NCBI RefSeq assembly: GCF_003096815.1
Contig: NZ_QENY01000016.1
Location: 1-64,000 of the forward strand
From: Hallella colorans
Lineage (GTDB): Bacteria; Bacteroidota; Bacteroidia; Bacteroidales; Bacteroidaceae
Direction: 5' to 3'
Length of the DNA stretch: 64,000 bases
Every line of letters starts with the position of its first letter. Within the stretch, counting starts at the first letter, position 1. This document shows, piece after piece, positions 1 through 7,502 of the stretch. The notes beneath the pieces were generated by a model that was not told where the DNA came from, did not search any database, and was given only the letters and a program-made list of their open reading frames with translations. The position numbers and the translations under genes are program-made.

Positions 1-24
1 GGGGCTTACTTTTGAAAAAATAAA

Positions 25-55
25 CCCCGAAGTCCAATTTTACTGGGCTTCGGGG
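25..55. terminator. Hairpin, probable terminator
   Basis: A 12-base stem (25-36 with 44-55; one G.T pair) encloses a 7-base AT loop. Read on the minus strand it is followed by a T-rich run. No minus-strand gene ends here, so it may serve a gene left of the window or act in both directions. Confidence 0.5.
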
Positions 56-155
56 AGGATATTTATGCTCTTTTGAGTTTTACCGGACAGCAATAAAATT
101 TTTTCAATATAATTAAAGATCTCAGTTTATTCATTATTAATAAAAATTGCTTAGT

Positions 156-701
156 ATGAAAAAGTTTATTTTAGCCGCTGTAGTGACATTGTTTAGTATT
201 GCCGCTAACGCACAAGAGGGTAAGTTTGCCGTAGGCGCACAGGTGTTGTATCCCACAGACGTGAAAAGTCTTGGTGTGGGAGCAAAAGCTTCTTACGGTT
301 TCACCGACGCTATTCAAGGCCAAGCCTCGTTCAACTATTTCTTAAAGAAAAATTACACCACCGTATGGGATGTGAACGCCGACGCTCACTATCTTTTCAA
401 TATTGGCAACAACGCCAAGATATATCCCTTGGCAGGTCTTACCTACATGCGTGTAAGTATTGACAACAAAAGTTTTGCCAAGGAACTTGGCAGTGCAATA
501 TCTGACATCACAGGACAAGATGTTAACAAATCGCTCCCCCAAGTAGGCTCATCAAGCGATGGAAAGTTTGGCGTGAACCTTGGTGGTGGCATCCAATACG
601 CTCTCACCGAATCACTGCTGCTCAACGCCGAAGTTAAGTTCCAAATTGTCAGCAACTACAATCAAGCCGTGCTTTCAGCTGGCATCGCTTACGCTTTCTA
701 A
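156..701 (+). CDS. Outer membrane beta-barrel protein, OmpW/OmpX-size
   Basis: 181 residues, starting at the ATG at 156; an in-frame TTG nine bases upstream is a less likely start. A signal peptide (MKK, hydrophobic core, ANA-Q cleavage near residue 19) is followed by alternating polar/aromatic strands with Gly-rich turns. The last residues, GIAYAF, end in an aromatic as expected for recognition by the BAM complex. The length and strand pattern suggest an 8-strand barrel in the outer membrane. The specific role is unknown. It stands alone and is followed by a strong terminator. Confidence 0.75.
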   Translation: MKKFILAAVVTLFSIAANAQEGKFAVGAQVLYPTDVKSLGVGAKASYGFTDAIQGQASFNYFLKKNYTTVWDVNADAHYLFNIGNNAKIYPLAGLTYMRVSIDNKSFAKELGSAISDITGQDVNKSLPQVGSSSDGKFGVNLGGGIQYALTESLLLNAEVKFQIVSNYNQAVLSAGIAYAF

Positions 702-730
702 AGACTCGTATTTACTATCCATCATAACGA

Positions 731-763
731 AATCCCGAACCATCTGCGTTCGGGATTTTTTGT
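731..763 (+). terminator. Rho-independent terminator of the 156-701 gene
   Basis: A perfect 10-base stem (731-740 with 748-757), a 7-base loop and a run of T lie 30 bases after the stop codon. Confidence 0.9.
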
Positions 764-1070
764 TGTACACTTTTGATACCAAACGGCCTCGCAAGCAGTT
801 GCGCAAGCGCGCGATAAAGACACCATGCACGTATCGCGTGCCAAATATTACAGCAAACACATAGACCATTGGCATAGACAAACCAAGCTTGCCCCTCCAA
901 AATCGCGAACACGACAACCTGCATGAAACAAGCTACAAACGTCTTTCGGGCAAGTGAACAACAGATAAAGCTGTACTTAAAAGAACTTGACGGAAGCCTC
1001 CATAACACACTGTTGGTGATACGTACTTTTATAGAAACGGCTCAATATAAACATTGAAAATATCTGACAA
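764..1070. other. Gene-free stretch, no recognised content
   Basis: No coding pattern that I trust. A 44-codon open frame (923-1057, plus) and two overlapping minus-strand frames have no family resemblance and no promoter. The stretch leads into the repeat element at 1077. Confidence 0.5.
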
Positions 1071-1076
1071 AACATC

Positions 1077-1323
1077 GCTCATATCTCGCCTATTCACAAC
1101 CAACAGAACCATCGCGCGCAAATACGCGAAATATGAGCCTTTTTAACAACACGCTGATAATCATGTTTTTAGGCTCTTTTTGCCTCTTTCCCTTAAAATA
1201 ATTCTCTTTAAGGGCTTGCGTTCAGTACTTATTCATCATGCGATTAAAGTCTAATCCTAACGCATCCGCAACCTAAACGCACAGCCTATACGGCCTAATC
1301 ACACCGCCAATAGATAGCAATGG
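1077..1323 (-). repeat. Dispersed intergenic element, copy R1
   Basis: Read on the minus strand, the copy starts with the family box (CCATTGCTATCTATTGG, 1323-1307). It then has TGCGTTTAGG (1281-1272), an AT-rich middle, and ends in an inverted repeat whose arms are 1138-1120 and 1094-1077 (16 of 18 positions pair). On the plus strand the hairpin is followed by five T. It lies between two converging genes. The same box-then-hairpin order recurs at about 16.1, 29.9, 42.7 and 55.8 kb. Confidence 0.6.
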
Positions 1324-1448
1324 TAAAAAACAAGTTTGAAAATCGTGATGCAAAAGAGAAAAAACGCAAGTACAGCCTCTTTTTTCTCTGTAGAACAACC
1401 AGTGCATAAGGCGCTTTTTTTGTGACTTTTATTAGACAATCATATCCC

Positions 1449-1500
1449 TAAAAAACAAATGCCAACCAGTTGGAAAGCTACGCTCCAAAGTGGTTGGCAT
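1449..1500 (-). terminator. Terminator of the YeiH-type gene
   Basis: Stem 1459-1468 with 491-500 of the same kb, plus an inner 5-base stem. On the minus strand it is followed by a T-rich run. It lies 75 bases after the stop of the minus-strand gene. Confidence 0.85.
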
Positions 1501-1574
1501 GTAATGTCACAGCCTAAACACGATGACATGTACTCATCAAATGTGAACTGAAAATTGTGAGTTGTGAAATGAAA

Positions 1575-2609
1575 TTACATCATCAACGGCACTAAATATT
1601 TGGCCATGCAATAGCCGCCTCCTATCAACCACACATAGAGCATTGCCGCAAGTAGGAATGGTTTGAAGCCTGCCTTCTTGAATTTCTCAAAATTTGTCTC
1701 TGCGCCCAATGCCGTCATAGCCATTGTTAGCAGGAAAGTGTCCAACGTGTTAATCATGTCTACCACACACGTAGGCAGCAAATTCAGAGAGTTGAACGCT
1801 ATCACCACCAAGAATAGCACGGCAAACCATGGTATGTTTATTTTGCTTTTCCCTTGGCTTTCTCCACGTTTAGCCACATCTTTGGCCACGAAAAAAGCGA
1901 TGACCAATAGCACAGGCACAAGCATCATCACACGAATCATCTTGACGATGATGGCCGAGTCGCTCACGTCGGCCCCCATAGCGTTACCGGCTCCGACAAC
2001 GTGCGCCACCTCGTGAACTGTAGCACCGGTGAAGATGCCCATTTGGCCAGGGTCTAAATCAAAGATACCTGCACGGTATAGCACGGGGTAGAGAAACATT
2101 GATAACGTACCAAAGATTACTACCGTGGCCACCGCCACGGCTGTTTTATAGGGTTTGGGCTTGATGGCTCCGTCCACGCCCATAACGGCTGCGGCTCCGC
2201 AAATGGCACTGCCCGATGCCGTGAGCAAAGCGATACTACGGTCCATCTTTAAGATTTTGCCCAAAACGATGCCTATAAGAATGGTGCTCACCACAACGAT
2301 GGCATCTATCACGATGGCCGGAATGCCCACGGCCATGACATCTTGAAAGGAAAGTTTGAAACCGTACAAGATAATACCGAAACGCAGAATACGTTTCGAG
2401 CTGAACACTATACCTGGCACCCATGTGTCGGGCAGATTGTTGCGAAGGCTGTTCGCGTATATCATACCGAGGATAATACCCACCACCATAGGGCTCAACG
2501 ACAAGGCTTTGACCCAGCTCATCTCGCCAATGTAAAATGCGGCACATGCGAATAGTGCCATCAGTAGCACGCCATGAAGCATGCTGCCTCTTTCTTCTGA
2601 TAATCTCAT
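1575..2609 (-). CDS. YeiH/UPF0324 family membrane protein, putative anion exporter
   Basis: 344 residues, close to the usual size of the family. About ten hydrophobic segments are visible. Family hallmarks are present: a Gly-rich SGSAICGAAA loop near residue 133, a conserved TGATVHEVAHVVGAG stretch near residue 195 with two His and a Glu inside a membrane region, and the C-terminal ALGAETNF motif. Members are inner-membrane proteins often called putative sulfate exporters; the substrate is not firmly known. Single-gene unit: the possible -7 box TACTTTTG is at 2638-2645 (minus) and its own terminator follows. An in-frame Met at residue 10 is an alternative start. Confidence 0.85.
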   Translation of the reverse strand: MRLSEERGSMLHGVLLMALFACAAFYIGEMSWVKALSLSPMVVGIILGMIYANSLRNNLPDTWVPGIVFSSKRILRFGIILYGFKLSFQDVMAVGIPAIVIDAIVVVSTILIGIVLGKILKMDRSIALLTASGSAICGAAAVMGVDGAIKPKPYKTAVAVATVVIFGTLSMFLYPVLYRAGIFDLDPGQMGIFTGATVHEVAHVVGAGNAMGADVSDSAIIVKMIRVMMLVPVLLVIAFFVAKDVAKRGESQGKSKINIPWFAVLFLVVIAFNSLNLLPTCVVDMINTLDTFLLTMAMTALGAETNFEKFKKAGFKPFLLAAMLYVWLIGGGYCMAKYLVPLMM

Positions 2610-2848
2610 TGTATCTTTTTTATATAAAAACTACGTGCAAAAGTAGTGAAAAACAGATAAATTGGGGGATAATAATAGAAGAAATTTTTAATACATTTAC
2701 AATAATGACAATATAAAAATCAATGCGAAAAAGCATTAAATACACATGAAATAGTTGAATATTAGGTGTTTGTATATAATGTTTCGTTCTTTTGTGCAGA
2801 TACATGAAAATAGTCTTGCTTAAAGGAATAAAAATGGCGCAACGCAAC

Positions 2849-2885
2849 TTTGCAACTGGGTTGCAACACTTCTTTTATAACTTTG
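2849..2885 (+). promoter_or_regulatory. P-type ATPase promoter with palindromic operator
   Basis: A -7 box TAACTTTG lies at 2878-2885 and TTTG at 2849-2852 (25-base spacer, slightly long). A perfect 7-3-7 palindrome, TTGCAACTGGGTTGCAA (2850-2866), overlaps the -33 element. A further GCAAC half-site lies at 2844-2848. The position suits a metal-responsive repressor. The gap 2610-2848 is AT-rich and holds nothing else I recognise. Confidence 0.65.
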
Positions 2886-2944
2886 CCATGAATACAATCA
2901 CATACATGTGTGACGCGAGCCATAAGATATAAAATTTCAAGACT

Positions 2945-4837
2945 ATGAATAAAAAATTATTAAGACTGATTGCCTCAGCAATTCTGCTTTTGGCAGCTTA
3001 TTTGTTGACGGAGAACGTGGAGATGCCAATGGTCGCACAGTTGGCTATTTATTTGGTGCCATACCTGCTCGTGGGCGGTGGTGTGCTGTTTGAGGCCGTG
3101 GAGGGCATTATGGATGGCGACCCGTTTGACGAGAATTTTCTCATGTCGGTGGCCACTATCGGTGCTTTGTGCATAGGCTTCTTGCCAGGCGCGGAGCCTC
3201 AGTTTGTCGAGGCGGTGTTCGTGATGCTGTTTTTTCAAGTGGGCGAACTGTTCGAGGACTTCGCTGAAGATAAAAGTCGCGACTCCATTACAAGTTTGAT
3301 GGACATTCGCCCCGACACGGCCACGGTGGTGCGCGAGGGGGAGACTATCGCCATGAAACCCAATGATGTGAACGTGGGCGAGATTGTATTGGTAAGGCCT
3401 GGAGAGAAAATACCATTGGACGGTGTGGTAGTAGACGGCACGTCAAGCCTCAACACGGTGGCACTCACGGGCGAGAGCGCGCCACGTGACGTGAGCGTGG
3501 GCGACACAGCGCTGTCTGGCTGCGTTAACCTATCTGGCTTGCTCAAGGTCAAGGTTAGCAAACCCTACGAGGAGTCAACAGCGGCGAGGATTATCCGACT
3601 GGTAGAGGATTCGTCCGCCAACAAGTCGAGAAGCGAGACTTTTATCACGCGTTTCGCGCGCGTGTACACGCCTATCGTGGTGTTCTTGGCATTGGCCATC
3701 GCCATCGTGCCACCTTTTTTTGCCAATGGCTACAGCGAGGCTTTCCCCACTTGGCTCTACCGAGCGCTGACGTTCTTGGTGGTGAGCTGCCCGTGCGCGT
3801 TGGTCATATCGGTGCCTCTGACGTTTTTCGCCGGTATCGGTGGTGCCTCCGCTAAGGGCATCCTGATCAAGGGCGGTGGCTACATGGACACGCTCTCGAA
3901 GACCAAGACCGTGGTATTCGACAAGACGGGCACGCTGACCAAGGGCGTGTTTGCCGTGGATGCCGTGCACCCAGGGCTCCTGAATGATACAGAGCTGTTA
4001 CATTTGGCGGCCCACGTGGAGCGCCATTCCACGCACCCCATCGCCGCCGCGCTACGCGAGGCTTATCCCAACGAGCATGATAACTGCTCCATAGAGATGG
4101 TGGAGGAGATAGCAGGGCATGGCGTGAAAGCCGTGGTAAATGGAAAAAATGTGTGCGTGGGCAACGAAAAAATGATGGCAGAGGTTGGAGCGCAGCCTAC
4201 TCATTGCGACAAATGCGAGTCGATAGTGGGCACGGTAGTGCATGTGGCGGTGGATGGAAAATACGCCGGGCACATAGTCATCTCTGACCAAATAAAAAAC
4301 GATGCCATAGAGGCTATCGACCAATTGAGGAAGATCGGCGTAAGCAAGACAGTGATGCTGACGGGAGATCGTGAAGAAGTGGGACGGTTTGTGGCCGACA
4401 AGACTGGCGTGGATGAGGCATATTGTGGCCTTCTGCCAGACGACAAGGTGGCTCATGTTAAACAGTTGCTGAACGCCGGAACATCTCGGGAGCGCCTCGC
4501 TTTTGTCGGAGATGGCATCAATGACGCACCGGCCTTGGCACTCGCCGACGTAGGCGTGGCAATGGGAGCGCTCGGAAGCGACGCCGCGATAGAGGCGGCC
4601 GACGTGGTGCTCATGGACGACAAGCCATCCAAGTTGGCACAAGCCATTCGTATAGCAAGGCATACTATTGGTATAGCGCGGCAAAACGCGTGGTTTGCCA
4701 TTGGTGTAAAGGTATTGATATTGGCGTTGGTAGCCATCGGATTGTTGGGCGCTTGGGCCATGCCCGTGGCTGTATTTGGCGACGTGGGCGTAATGGTGCT
4801 GGCCGTGCTCAATGCCATGAGGGCTTTGCGGGCATAA
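2945..4837 (+). CDS. Heavy-metal P-type ATPase, Zn/Cd/Pb type (P1B-2)
   Basis: 630-residue inner-membrane pump using ATP to export divalent metal. Motifs in order: TGES near 175 (actuator), SCPCAL with C282/C284 (transmembrane metal site), DKTGTLT with phosphorylated Asp326, the HP motif at 364-365, and GDGINDAPAL in the hinge. The last helices carry a Lys in GVKVL and an Asp in FGDVG, the pattern of the zinc/cadmium/lead group. There is no N-terminal metal-binding domain: the protein starts almost at the first helix. A short THCDKCES cysteine pair sits in the nucleotide-binding region. The upstream palindrome suggests metal-dependent control. Single-gene unit with a strong terminator. Confidence 0.93.
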   Translation: MNKKLLRLIASAILLLAAYLLTENVEMPMVAQLAIYLVPYLLVGGGVLFEAVEGIMDGDPFDENFLMSVATIGALCIGFLPGAEPQFVEAVFVMLFFQVGELFEDFAEDKSRDSITSLMDIRPDTATVVREGETIAMKPNDVNVGEIVLVRPGEKIPLDGVVVDGTSSLNTVALTGESAPRDVSVGDTALSGCVNLSGLLKVKVSKPYEESTAARIIRLVEDSSANKSRSETFITRFARVYTPIVVFLALAIAIVPPFFANGYSEAFPTWLYRALTFLVVSCPCALVISVPLTFFAGIGGASAKGILIKGGGYMDTLSKTKTVVFDKTGTLTKGVFAVDAVHPGLLNDTELLHLAAHVERHSTHPIAAALREAYPNEHDNCSIEMVEEIAGHGVKAVVNGKNVCVGNEKMMAEVGAQPTHCDKCESIVGTVVHVAVDGKYAGHIVISDQIKNDAIEAIDQLRKIGVSKTVMLTGDREEVGRFVADKTGVDEAYCGLLPDDKVAHVKQLLNAGTSRERLAFVGDGINDAPALALADVGVAMGALGSDAAIEAADVVLMDDKPSKLAQAIRIARHTIGIARQNAWFAIGVKVLILALVAIGLLGAWAMPVAVFGDVGVMVLAVLNAMRALRA

Positions 4838-4925
4838 GGATAGCCTCAAATAAGCAGAGCTACGGGTTGGCTATGGCAACTTTTGTTGCGGCGCAAGCCA
4901 ACGTAGTGTAAAAAACTTCTCTAAA

Positions 4926-4975
4926 CGAACCAATATGCACGGATATATAAAGGCATATTGGTTCGCTTATTTTTT
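4926..4975 (+). terminator. Terminator of the P-type ATPase, overlapping the next gene's stop
   Basis: A perfect 13-base stem (4926-4938 with 4953-4965) is followed by CTTATTTTTT. The T run overlaps the 3' end of the converging O-methyltransferase gene, whose stop codon is at 4967-4969. Confidence 0.9.
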
Positions 4976-5638
4976 GCGTATAATGGTTAGCCCATCTCGT
5001 ATGGGCAGGATTGTGACCTCCACCCGACTGTCCTGTCTCACATAATCGTTGAAGTGGCAGACGCCTTGTGTTTGTTGGTCTTTAGAATAGGCATTGTCCA
5101 CTACATGGCCATCCCACAAGGTGTTGTCGGCCAGCATAATGGCACCTTTTGACATAATTGGTAGCAGCTTGTCGTAAGCCTCTACATAATGGCGTTTGTC
5201 TCCATCTACAAAAACCATGTCGAAAAGCACTCCTAAGCGTGGTGCCTCCACAAGGGCGTCGCCAATGCGGAAATCGATGAAACGTGCCACTGAGGAGCCT
5301 TCAATCCAAGGGCGGGTGAAATCTTCCATCTCATCGTTTATCTCAAAAGTGAAAAGCTTGGGCGCGCCACCGTTGTCGCCTCGTGCACCCATGATAGGTG
5401 CTATCTCACTCAACCCCTCGGCCATGCAAATGGCTGAATAACCCGAGAAGGTACCCACCTCGAGCACATAGCGTGGCCTTTGCATCATCACCAACATCTT
5501 GAGCAGTCGACCTTGCAGGTGCCCACTGGCCATTCTGCCGTGGATAGTATGAATGTTAGTGGCTCGATAGAGGCGGTACAGGTAGTCGCCCTCCGGCTCG
5601 ATATGGTTGAGAATATATTTTTCTAATTCAATATCCAT
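4967..5638 (-). CDS. Class I SAM-dependent O-methyltransferase (caffeoyl-CoA OMT-like)
   Basis: 223 residues. Motif I VLEVGTFSGYSA (58-69) binds S-adenosylmethionine. FVDGDKRHY (143-151) and ADNTLWDG (170-177) match the metal- and substrate-binding loops of the family that includes catechol O-methyltransferase and YrrM/TrmR. Cytosolic; the substrate may be a small phenol or a tRNA uridine, which cannot be decided here. A 14-residue Gly/Pro-rich insertion near 82-95 is unusual. It follows aroQ on the same strand by 119 bases, so co-transcription is plausible. Confidence 0.85.
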   Translation of the reverse strand: MDIELEKYILNHIEPEGDYLYRLYRATNIHTIHGRMASGHLQGRLLKMLVMMQRPRYVLEVGTFSGYSAICMAEGLSEIAPIMGARGDNGGAPKLFTFEINDEMEDFTRPWIEGSSVARFIDFRIGDALVEAPRLGVLFDMVFVDGDKRHYVEAYDKLLPIMSKGAIMLADNTLWDGHVVDNAYSKDQQTQGVCHFNDYVRQDSRVEVTILPIRDGLTIIRKK

Positions 5639-5757
5639 TATTCAAAATCAATTTTTTTTGTAAGCATTGCGCTCTTCACTTCGTGGCATGTGCCCACAGC
5701 CGCGACAACGCGACGCAATATCTCACGGCGCAGCCAATTGGAATTGAAAATAGTGAA

Positions 5758-6180
5758 TTATGAATTGAGAAGTGCCTCTATGGCCAAACGATAAGAGTCG
5801 AGCCCAAAGCCACATATCACACCTTTGCAACTGGCCGCTATCATGGACCGATGACGAAACTCCTCACGTTGGTGCACGTTGGAAATGTGTACCTCGACAA
5901 CGGGCGTCTTGATAGAGCGAATACAATCCAGCAAAGCCACTGACGTGTGCGTGTATGCCCCGGCGTTGAGCGCTACGCCATCGTAGCTGAAGCCCACTTC
6001 CTGCAATTTGTCAATGAGGCATCCCTCGATATTGCTCTGATAATACTCGATGGCTATTGCGGGATATTGAGCGCGCAGCTTGGGCAGATAGTCGTCAAAC
6101 GAGGTTGAGCCATAAACGCCTGGCTCACGAATACCCAAAAGGTTGAGGTTGGGACCGTTCATTATCAATATCTTCTTCAT
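5758..6180 (-). CDS. aroQ: 3-dehydroquinate dehydratase, type II
   Basis: 140 residues, the standard size. Converts 3-dehydroquinate to 3-dehydroshikimate in the shikimate pathway (cytosol, dodecamer in the family). NGPNLNLLG at 8-16 forms the start of the active site; Tyr23 is the catalytic tyrosine and Arg18 lies in the lid. NAGAYTHTS and VEVHISNVHQREEFRHRS supply the remaining substrate-binding residues. The start at 6180 (MKKILIMNG) is chosen because the frame upstream is not conserved in type. A -7 box TATCTTTG (6285-6292, minus) lies in the divergent gap shared with xerD. Confidence 0.95.
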   Translation of the reverse strand: MKKILIMNGPNLNLLGIREPGVYGSTSFDDYLPKLRAQYPAIAIEYYQSNIEGCLIDKLQEVGFSYDGVALNAGAYTHTSVALLDCIRSIKTPVVEVHISNVHQREEFRHRSMIAASCKGVICGFGLDSYRLAIEALLNS

Positions 6181-6284
6181 TTTTCTTGGACGTTTGGTCG
6201 TTTTAACGTAAATTTGCAAGTAAAGATTTGCGGAGCTTTATTAATAAATAATGTGTAAATTGGTTGGGCGTGGTCTATGTGATG

Positions 6285-6292
6285 CAAAGATA
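6285..6292 (-). promoter_or_regulatory. -7 box upstream of aroQ
   Basis: TATCTTTG on the minus strand matches the Bacteroidetes -7 consensus exactly. It would give a 5' leader of about 100 bases. No clear -33 element is visible. Confidence 0.45.
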
Positions 6293-6365
6293 ATGCAAAA
6301 CAAAGACTATGCAAAGCATTCTAATAAATAATTCTTGGATAGTCGCCCAAAGTGCCGTTCATGAC

Positions 6366-7292
6366 ATGGAGAAATCAGAATTTTCAAATATCATCAAACG
6401 CTACACGCGTTATCTGAAACTGCAACGCAGCTACTCGGAAAACACCATCGAGGCCTATCTGCGAGACCTTGCCCATCTATCATTTTTTCTTTCAAGACTC
6501 AATATTGCTCCATTGGAAGTGAAATTGGAAGATTTGCAGACCTTCGCCGCATCTTTGCACGACCATAACATCGGCGCGAAGTCACAGGCTCGCATACTTA
6601 GCGGAGTGCGGTCTTTCTACCGTTTCCTTGTTATGGACGGCTATTTGGAGGTGGACCCTACCGAACTGTTAGAGTCGCCACACTTACCCAAGCATTTGCC
6701 AGAGTATCTGACCACCGATGAGGTGGACGCTTTGGAAGATGGAATAGACCTCTCCACCAACGAGGGACACCGCAATAGGGCTATTATCGAGACACTGTTC
6801 TCGTGCGGGCTACGCGTGTCGGAACTCACTAACCTGAAACTCTCCGATCTCTATTTGGAAGAAAAATACATACGCGTATTGGGCAAGGGTGACAAGGAGC
6901 GGTTGGTGCCTATCTCTGATAAAGCTATCCACGAGCTGGAACTGTGGTTTGACGACCGTCGGCAAATGTCCATCAAGCCCGGCGAAGAAGATTACGTCTT
7001 TCTCAATAGAAGAGGTCATCACCTCACCCGTACCATGATCTTGATTATGATTAAACGCCAAGCGGAGGCGGCAGGCATTAAAAAAAACATATCGCCGCAC
7101 ACACTCCGACACTCGTTTGCCACTGCATTGCTGCGCGGAGGGGCGGACTTGCGTATCATACAAGCGCTGTTAGGGCACGCCGATATCGGCACCACCGAGA
7201 TTTACACACATCTTGACGATTCGATCCTACGGCGAGAGATACTCGAGCATCACCCACGCAACATCAAGTATGAAACTGAAAATCACAAGTGA
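6366..7292 (+). CDS. xerD: Site-specific tyrosine recombinase XerD
   Basis: 308 residues from the ATG at 6366; an earlier in-frame ATG at 6309 would add 19 residues with no family match. N-terminal SAM-like core-binding domain (about 5-95), catalytic domain (about 115-300). Catalytic set visible: Arg150 (GLRVSEL), Lys174, His245 and Arg248 (HTLRHS), His271 (LLGHADIGTTEIY) and nucleophile Tyr280. Resolves chromosome dimers at dif with a XerC partner. Chromosomal housekeeping context beside aroQ, with no integron or phage genes around, argues for XerD rather than a mobile integrase. Confidence 0.92.
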   Translation: MEKSEFSNIIKRYTRYLKLQRSYSENTIEAYLRDLAHLSFFLSRLNIAPLEVKLEDLQTFAASLHDHNIGAKSQARILSGVRSFYRFLVMDGYLEVDPTELLESPHLPKHLPEYLTTDEVDALEDGIDLSTNEGHRNRAIIETLFSCGLRVSELTNLKLSDLYLEEKYIRVLGKGDKERLVPISDKAIHELELWFDDRRQMSIKPGEEDYVFLNRRGHHLTRTMILIMIKRQAEAAGIKKNISPHTLRHSFATALLRGGADLRIIQALLGHADIGTTEIYTHLDDSILRREILEHHPRNIKYETENHK

Positions 7293-7428
7293 TGTATATG
7301 GCATGGAAACGACAGAAAAGAGGAGCAAAAGCTACTGTTTGCGCTTGGGTTAACATAGTCTGTATGCGCACACACCTATTAATAATAAATACACGGCCTA
7401 CTTTTTCACAACATTAACGGTGATAATC

Positions 7429-7459
7429 ATTGTTAAATGCTCCAAATAAACTATCTTTG
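7429..7459 (+). promoter_or_regulatory. Promoter of the M16 peptidase gene
   Basis: ATTG (7429-7432), a 19-base spacer, and TATCTTTG (7452-7459). The start codon is at 7503. Confidence 0.7.
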
Positions 7460-7502
7460 TGGAAATATTATACGAATTATTTAATAATAAATCAACGCTT
7501 AT

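Noticed and set aside
675..1008. Overlapping minus-strand frames of 80 and 97 codons
   Set aside because: They cover the terminator of the first gene and show no protein family.
923..1057. 44-codon plus-strand frame starting MKQATNVFRASEQQIK
   Set aside because: No promoter, no family match and a position just before repeat R1. It may be chance.
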